Notes under the pieces: generated by a model
Database searches by the model: none
What the model was told of the DNA's origin: nothing
Seen by the model: the letters and a program-made list of their open reading frames with translations, nothing else
Made by a program: the position numbers and the translations under genes
In this document: piece by piece, positions 59,887-61,772 of the stretch
Layout: every line of letters begins with the position of its first letter
Numbering within the stretch: position 1 is the first letter of the stretch
From: an uncultured Verrucomicrobiota bacterium
GTDB lineage: Bacteria; Verrucomicrobiota; Verrucomicrobiia; Limisphaerales; UBA9464
NCBI GenBank assembly: GCA_903880005.1
Contig: CAIRNV010000305.1
Location: 1-61,772, forward strand
Direction: 5' to 3'
DNA length: 61,772 nt

Positions 59887-61554
59887 TCATGATCCGCCTG
59901 TAGAACGGCGATTGTTTGTAGCCGTCCGGCGGAACCGTTGATTCCCGGCTCTCGGCCGGGTACGGGTGTGCCGATTCGTTGCGCCGGATGGACCGGGGCG
60001 GCAGCCGACGGCTTCCCCGGGTGGGCTGACGCCCGGATCAGTCCGGCGGGACCGCAGCCCCGGCGTTCTGGGCCCGGGCGTCTCGCCAACCGCGGGCGTC
60101 AGATCCCAGATGTCCTTCCGAGGATGGCGGCCGAGTCGAGGGATGATGTCACAGAGGTATCCGTAGGGTTCCAAGGCCAGGCGACGATAGCTCCCCAGCA
60201 GGGTGAGGAGGTTCGCGGCTCGCTCGCCCCCGACCTCCTGCCCCACGTGCAGCCAGTTGCGCCGCCCCATCACCACGCTCCGCAGCGCGTGCTCGATTGA
60301 GTTGTTGTCCAGCTCCGCCTCCGGCACCTCAAGGTACCGCACCATCGCCGGCCACTGGCCCTCGGCGTAGGACATCGCCTTCGCAAACGGTGTCTTGGGT
60401 GGCCTCAGTTTGGCGAACAGCTTCAGCAGCTCCCCGAGATTCTCCATCACCGGCCGGGATTCCTCCTGCCGCCCTCGCAACACTCCGCTCCGGTCCAGCT
60501 TCTCCTCCTTGGCCCTGCGCTCGACCCGGTAGAGCTGCTGGATCAAGGCCAGCAACTGGTCGCATGCCACCGGCGCATCCTCGCGAGCCTCGAAGATCTT
60601 CCTCCGGATGTGCGCCATGCAGGCGATGTGCTCCAGGCTCAGGTGCTCGAGCACCGGTCCATAGGAGCTGCCCCCGTCGGCCTGGATGTAACGGGCGTGT
60701 CCCCCCTTCAGCCATGGCTTCGGGCCGTGGTGCGACTTGTTCGTCCGGAAGTCGAACACTACCTCCGCCCACGGCAACCCGTAGGCCCACAGCCGCGCCT
60801 TGTGCATCTGCCCGTCGCGCAACTGCATCCGCACCGGTGTCTCGTCCGACTGCACGCAGTCCCGTCGGAGGATGTGCTCCCGGATGGCCCGCACCACCGG
60901 GGCCACCTGGTCCGAACACCACCCGGTCCAGTCGCACAGGGTCTGCCGCCTGAGCGGTATCCCCACCCGCTCGAAGGCCTGTTGCTGGCGGTAGAGCGGC
61001 TTGTGCTCCGCATACTTCTGCACCACCACGTCCGCCACCACCGTGATGTCCGCCTTCAGCCCGTTGTCCGGCCCCTCCGGCATCACCACGCCGTCGTGGC
61101 ATCGTTGGCAGACGCACTTGGGGTACACGTGGTTATGCACCACGTACTTCACCGGCAGCTTGTGGAGCGTCTCCCGGATGTTCTCGCCGATCTTCACCAG
61201 GGGCAGATGATCCGGTCAATGCGGGCAGACGCTCTGGGTGGGATCGATCGGGTGCTCCACCGGGCCCGCGTCAGGTGCGCCGGAAGCGGGCCGCGTCCGC
61301 GGGGGCGGGCCTTCCCCCTTTCCTTTCCCGGGTCCTTTTGCCTCGGCTCGGGCCGCTCCTCCTCGGCCTCGGCGGGCGGTTCGTCCGGGCGCTTGGACTG
61401 GGCCACCGCCTCGGCGGCTTCTCGCGCGTGCTGGGCGATGCGGGCTTCCATCTCCTCCGCGCCGACCTTCTCGGAACGAGATCCTAAGAGGCAGGGCTCG
61501 CCTCAAGGACTCCAGTTCCTCCGGGCCCAAGTCGCCGTCGGTCGTCGGGCTCAT
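59887..61554 (-). pseudogene. tnpC: IS66-family transposase TnpC, broken
   Basis: The catalytic part is well kept: DWTGWCSDQVAPVVRAIREH, QSDETPVRM (Asp), YIQADGGSSYGP (Asp), CMAHIRRKIFEA, and NNSIEHALRSVVMGRRNWL (Glu) make a DDE transposase. The 5-prime third is damaged. From ATG 61554 (MSPTTDGDLGPEELESLRRA) the reading shifts to another frame at LGSRSEKVGAEEM, near 61490. It shifts back near 61262, before VEHPIDPTQSVCPH. It then meets a TGA at 61216-61218 in place of the second cysteine codon of the CPHC zinc motif, after which homology continues as PDHLPLVKIGENI. A GTG at 61197 could still give a 436-residue product. The C-terminal 80 residues past WDLTPA do not match the family. Confidence 0.82.
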
Positions 61555-61772
61555 GAACGCAGCCTTTCCCGGAACGCCCGGTGCAACGGGTACAGGTACA
61601 CCGCCTTCACCGGCACCTTCATGGTCCCGTGTCGGTCTCCCCGGCTGCGTCCCGCCGTCAGGCCCACCTCCGCCCAGTTGCTCGCGGCATAGCACGTGCC
61701 CTCGAAGCGGCTCCGGTCCACGAAGGTCTCCACCACCTCGATCCCGTGCCCGTACTTGGCCTTCCAGTCCGA
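61551..61772 (-). CDS. DUF4338 (DruA-like) protein, C-terminal part
   Basis: 73 codons are visible, open to the right edge. The reading SDWKAKYGHGIEVVETFVDR, SRFEGTCYAASNWAEVGLTA, GRSRGDRHGTMKVPVKAVYL and YPLHRAFRERLRS is the conserved end of DUF4338 proteins (ETFVD, GTCYxAxNW, GxTxGR, KxVYLYPL). DUF4338 is the domain of DruA in the Druantia anti-phage system; similar proteins also occur alone. Its stop overlaps the tnpC start in ATGA, so here it belongs with a transposase unit and not with druBCDE, none of which are seen. Function unknown. Confidence 0.8.
   Translation of the reverse strand, partial: SDWKAKYGHGIEVVETFVDRSRFEGTCYAASNWAEVGLTAGRSRGDRHGTMKVPVKAVYLYPLHRAFRERLRS

Larger units (their letters stand above)
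59887..61772 (-). mobile_element. IS66-type element with DUF4338 gene (partial, runs off the right edge)
   Basis: The element comprises at least a DUF4338 gene and a decayed tnpC, joined by an ATGA overlap. TnpA and TnpB genes usual for IS66 are not in the visible part and may lie to the right. Terminal inverted repeats and the target duplication cannot be set from this window. Confidence 0.6.

Noticed and set aside
61551-61772. Druantia defence system
   Set aside because: Only a DUF4338 end is visible and its partner is a transposase; none of the other Druantia genes is present in the window.

Overview
The window is about 62 kb of high-GC DNA that looks like a chromosomal segment of a Verrucomicrobiota bacterium, probably from the Limisphaerales/Pedosphaera side of the phylum. 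This is inferred from family content and not from any search. The signs are a prepilin-like protein with [19 protein letters not shown] and an H-X9-DG motif, a PEP-CTERM protein, a sulfatase, secreted proteins ending in an aRFYRV motif, and a giant lamin-tail/CotH protein. Most of the window is core metabolism and housekeeping, carried on both strands in short tightly packed operons. Accessory features are one decayed IS66-family element at the right edge and a family of dispersed palindromic repeats.

Left part (1-16.9 kb): the start of metH; a divergent photolyase-family gene; a two-repeat lipoprotein; an acetyltransferase; tRNA-Ser(GGA), which overlaps the end of cytidine deaminase; and a thioredoxin-like protein. 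Next, all on the minus strand, come a DksA-like gene with a broken zinc finger, rpmG, rpsR and a terminator, followed by znuA-znuC-znuB-zur and an S4-domain gene. The ribosomal proteins and the DksA-like protein lack zinc ligands and sit beside a zinc importer and its regulator. Near-identical 17-bp dyads lie upstream of both transcription units. I read this as one zinc-starvation and zinc-sparing locus under Zur. A type IV pilus/type II secretion motor cassette (pilB-like, pilT, second pilB-like, pilC) follows and ends in a strong terminator.

Middle part (17-47 kb): a BNR-repeat exported protein; the prepilin-like protein; a three-gene regulatory set (PocR-AraC regulator, PAS histidine kinase, LuxR-type response regulator); a YheT-like hydrolase with lysA; a PEP-CTERM protein overlapping a secreted protein; an MBL hydrolase/acyltransferase/DMT exporter operon; a coiled-coil membrane protein with a tiny lipoprotein; miaB with a membrane protein; citramalate synthase; an AddB-like helicase-nuclease; trigger factor; a sulfatase; two hypothetical genes; and a large HrpA-type RNA helicase.

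Right part (47-61.8 kb): rplU-rpmA-obgE, where Obg carries a long insertion in its N-terminal domain; an intergenic region with hairpins, a 21-bp-period A/T-tract array and a palindromic repeat; an 8.5-kb gene for a 2847-residue secreted protein with eight lamin-tail domains, a CotH-like kinase domain and cadherin-like repeats; a cupin; and a decayed IS66-type transposase gene coupled to a DUF4338 (DruA-like) gene that runs off the window.

At least six well-preserved copies of a 80-175 bp palindromic element are spread through intergenic gaps. In three full copies the hairpin arms match each other by different sequences, which suggests that the folded structure is being maintained.
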